DNA of 20,300 nt from a virus. The notes under the pieces are model-generated. The model was not told the origin of the DNA. It made no database searches and saw only the letters and a program-made list of their open reading frames with translations. The position numbers and the translations under genes were made by a program. Of the stretch, positions 20,144-20,300 are shown piece after piece. The stretch lies in the IMG/VR virus record IMGVR_UViG_3300037993_000313, positions 1 through 20,300 of that record. One strand, 5' to 3'. The stretch's first letter is position 1; every line of letters begins with the position of its first letter.

Positions 20144-20300
20144 TTACTTCCCCGCGAGCTTGTACCTGACCCATTCCGCGAATGCGTACATCGCCGCGCT
20201 GATCCCGGCGCCCTTCAGCATCGCAGCATTTTCCGCGTGCTTGCCGGCGGCCTCGGCGATCCGTTGCGTGTCTTCCCGCACTTCCTGCGCGAGCAACGCG
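20144..20300 (-). CDS. Unidentified protein, C-terminus only (runs off right edge)
   Basis: The last 51 codons of a gene, read from 20299 to TAA at 20146-20144. Sequence: ALLAQEVREDTQRIAEAAGK, HAENAAMLKGAGISAAMYAF, AEWVRYKLAGK. It is helical and amphipathic with a short hydrophobic patch, ends 41 bases before the GTG of the lipoprotein and is in the same operon orientation. No family can be assigned from this much. Confidence 0.7.
   Translation of the reverse strand, partial: ALLAQEVREDTQRIAEAAGKHAENAAMLKGAGISAAMYAFAEWVRYKLAGK

Noticed and set aside
19221-20174. A single 317-codon protein from 20174 to 19221
   Set aside because: It starts within the preceding gene's end, ignores the GTG with its own binding site, and its middle part is a shadow of the membrane frame; the last part has its own strong Shine-Dalgarno and ATG.

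Overview
This window is one continuous stretch of late structural genes from a tailed bacteriophage or prophage. Every supported gene is on the minus strand, so the module reads from the right edge to the left edge. The DNA is GC-rich by eye. Gene order is the classical HK97-type siphovirus order: large terminase, portal, prohead protease, major capsid, capsid-associated proteins, head-tail connectors, tail terminator, tail tube, tail assembly chaperone, tape measure, then tail-tip or fibre genes. No integrase, repressor, replication gene, tRNA or CRISPR array is visible. The host cannot be named. Two intergenic palindromic elements of a kind I associate with bacterial chromosomes rather than phages suggest an integrated prophage, possibly in an uncultivated soil or water bacterium; that is inference.

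Right part (19221-20300): the C-terminus of an unidentified gene, a lipoprotein with coiled-coil character whose frame runs into a two-helix membrane segment in another frame, and a small holin-like membrane protein. This resembles a lysis or envelope cassette, and no small terminase is recognisable there. Packaging and head (12160-19221): a lambda GpA-like terminase, a portal fused to a MuF-type minor head domain, an S78 prohead protease with an unusual His-rich insertion, and the HK97-fold major capsid protein. Capsid-associated block (9009-12084): putative decoration proteins and small proteins. The gaps around the abundant capsid genes hold perfect GC-rich stem-loops, whereas most other genes overlap by 1-4 bases.

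Connectors and tail (3941-9012): gp6-like adaptor, head closure protein, HK97 gp10-like protein, tail terminator, tail tube, and a tail assembly chaperone with an apparent -1 frameshift extension. The short tape-measure-like protein carries an in-frame amber codon. A 179-bp element with 22-bp perfect terminal inverted repeats sits between tail tube and chaperone.

Left part (1-3939): two tail-tip-type proteins, then two adjacent low-complexity genes. The first (546 aa) has about 390 residues of Ser/Arg-rich repeats, largely SRSR plus one aliphatic residue, between a short N-terminal segment and a globular C-terminal domain. The second starts at 751 with its own ribosome binding site, is built of a nine-residue repeat (KSAASLVRx), and leaves the window still open. 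They sit where tail-fibre or receptor-binding genes normally lie. This pair of extremely basic repeat proteins is the strongest candidate for something undescribed.
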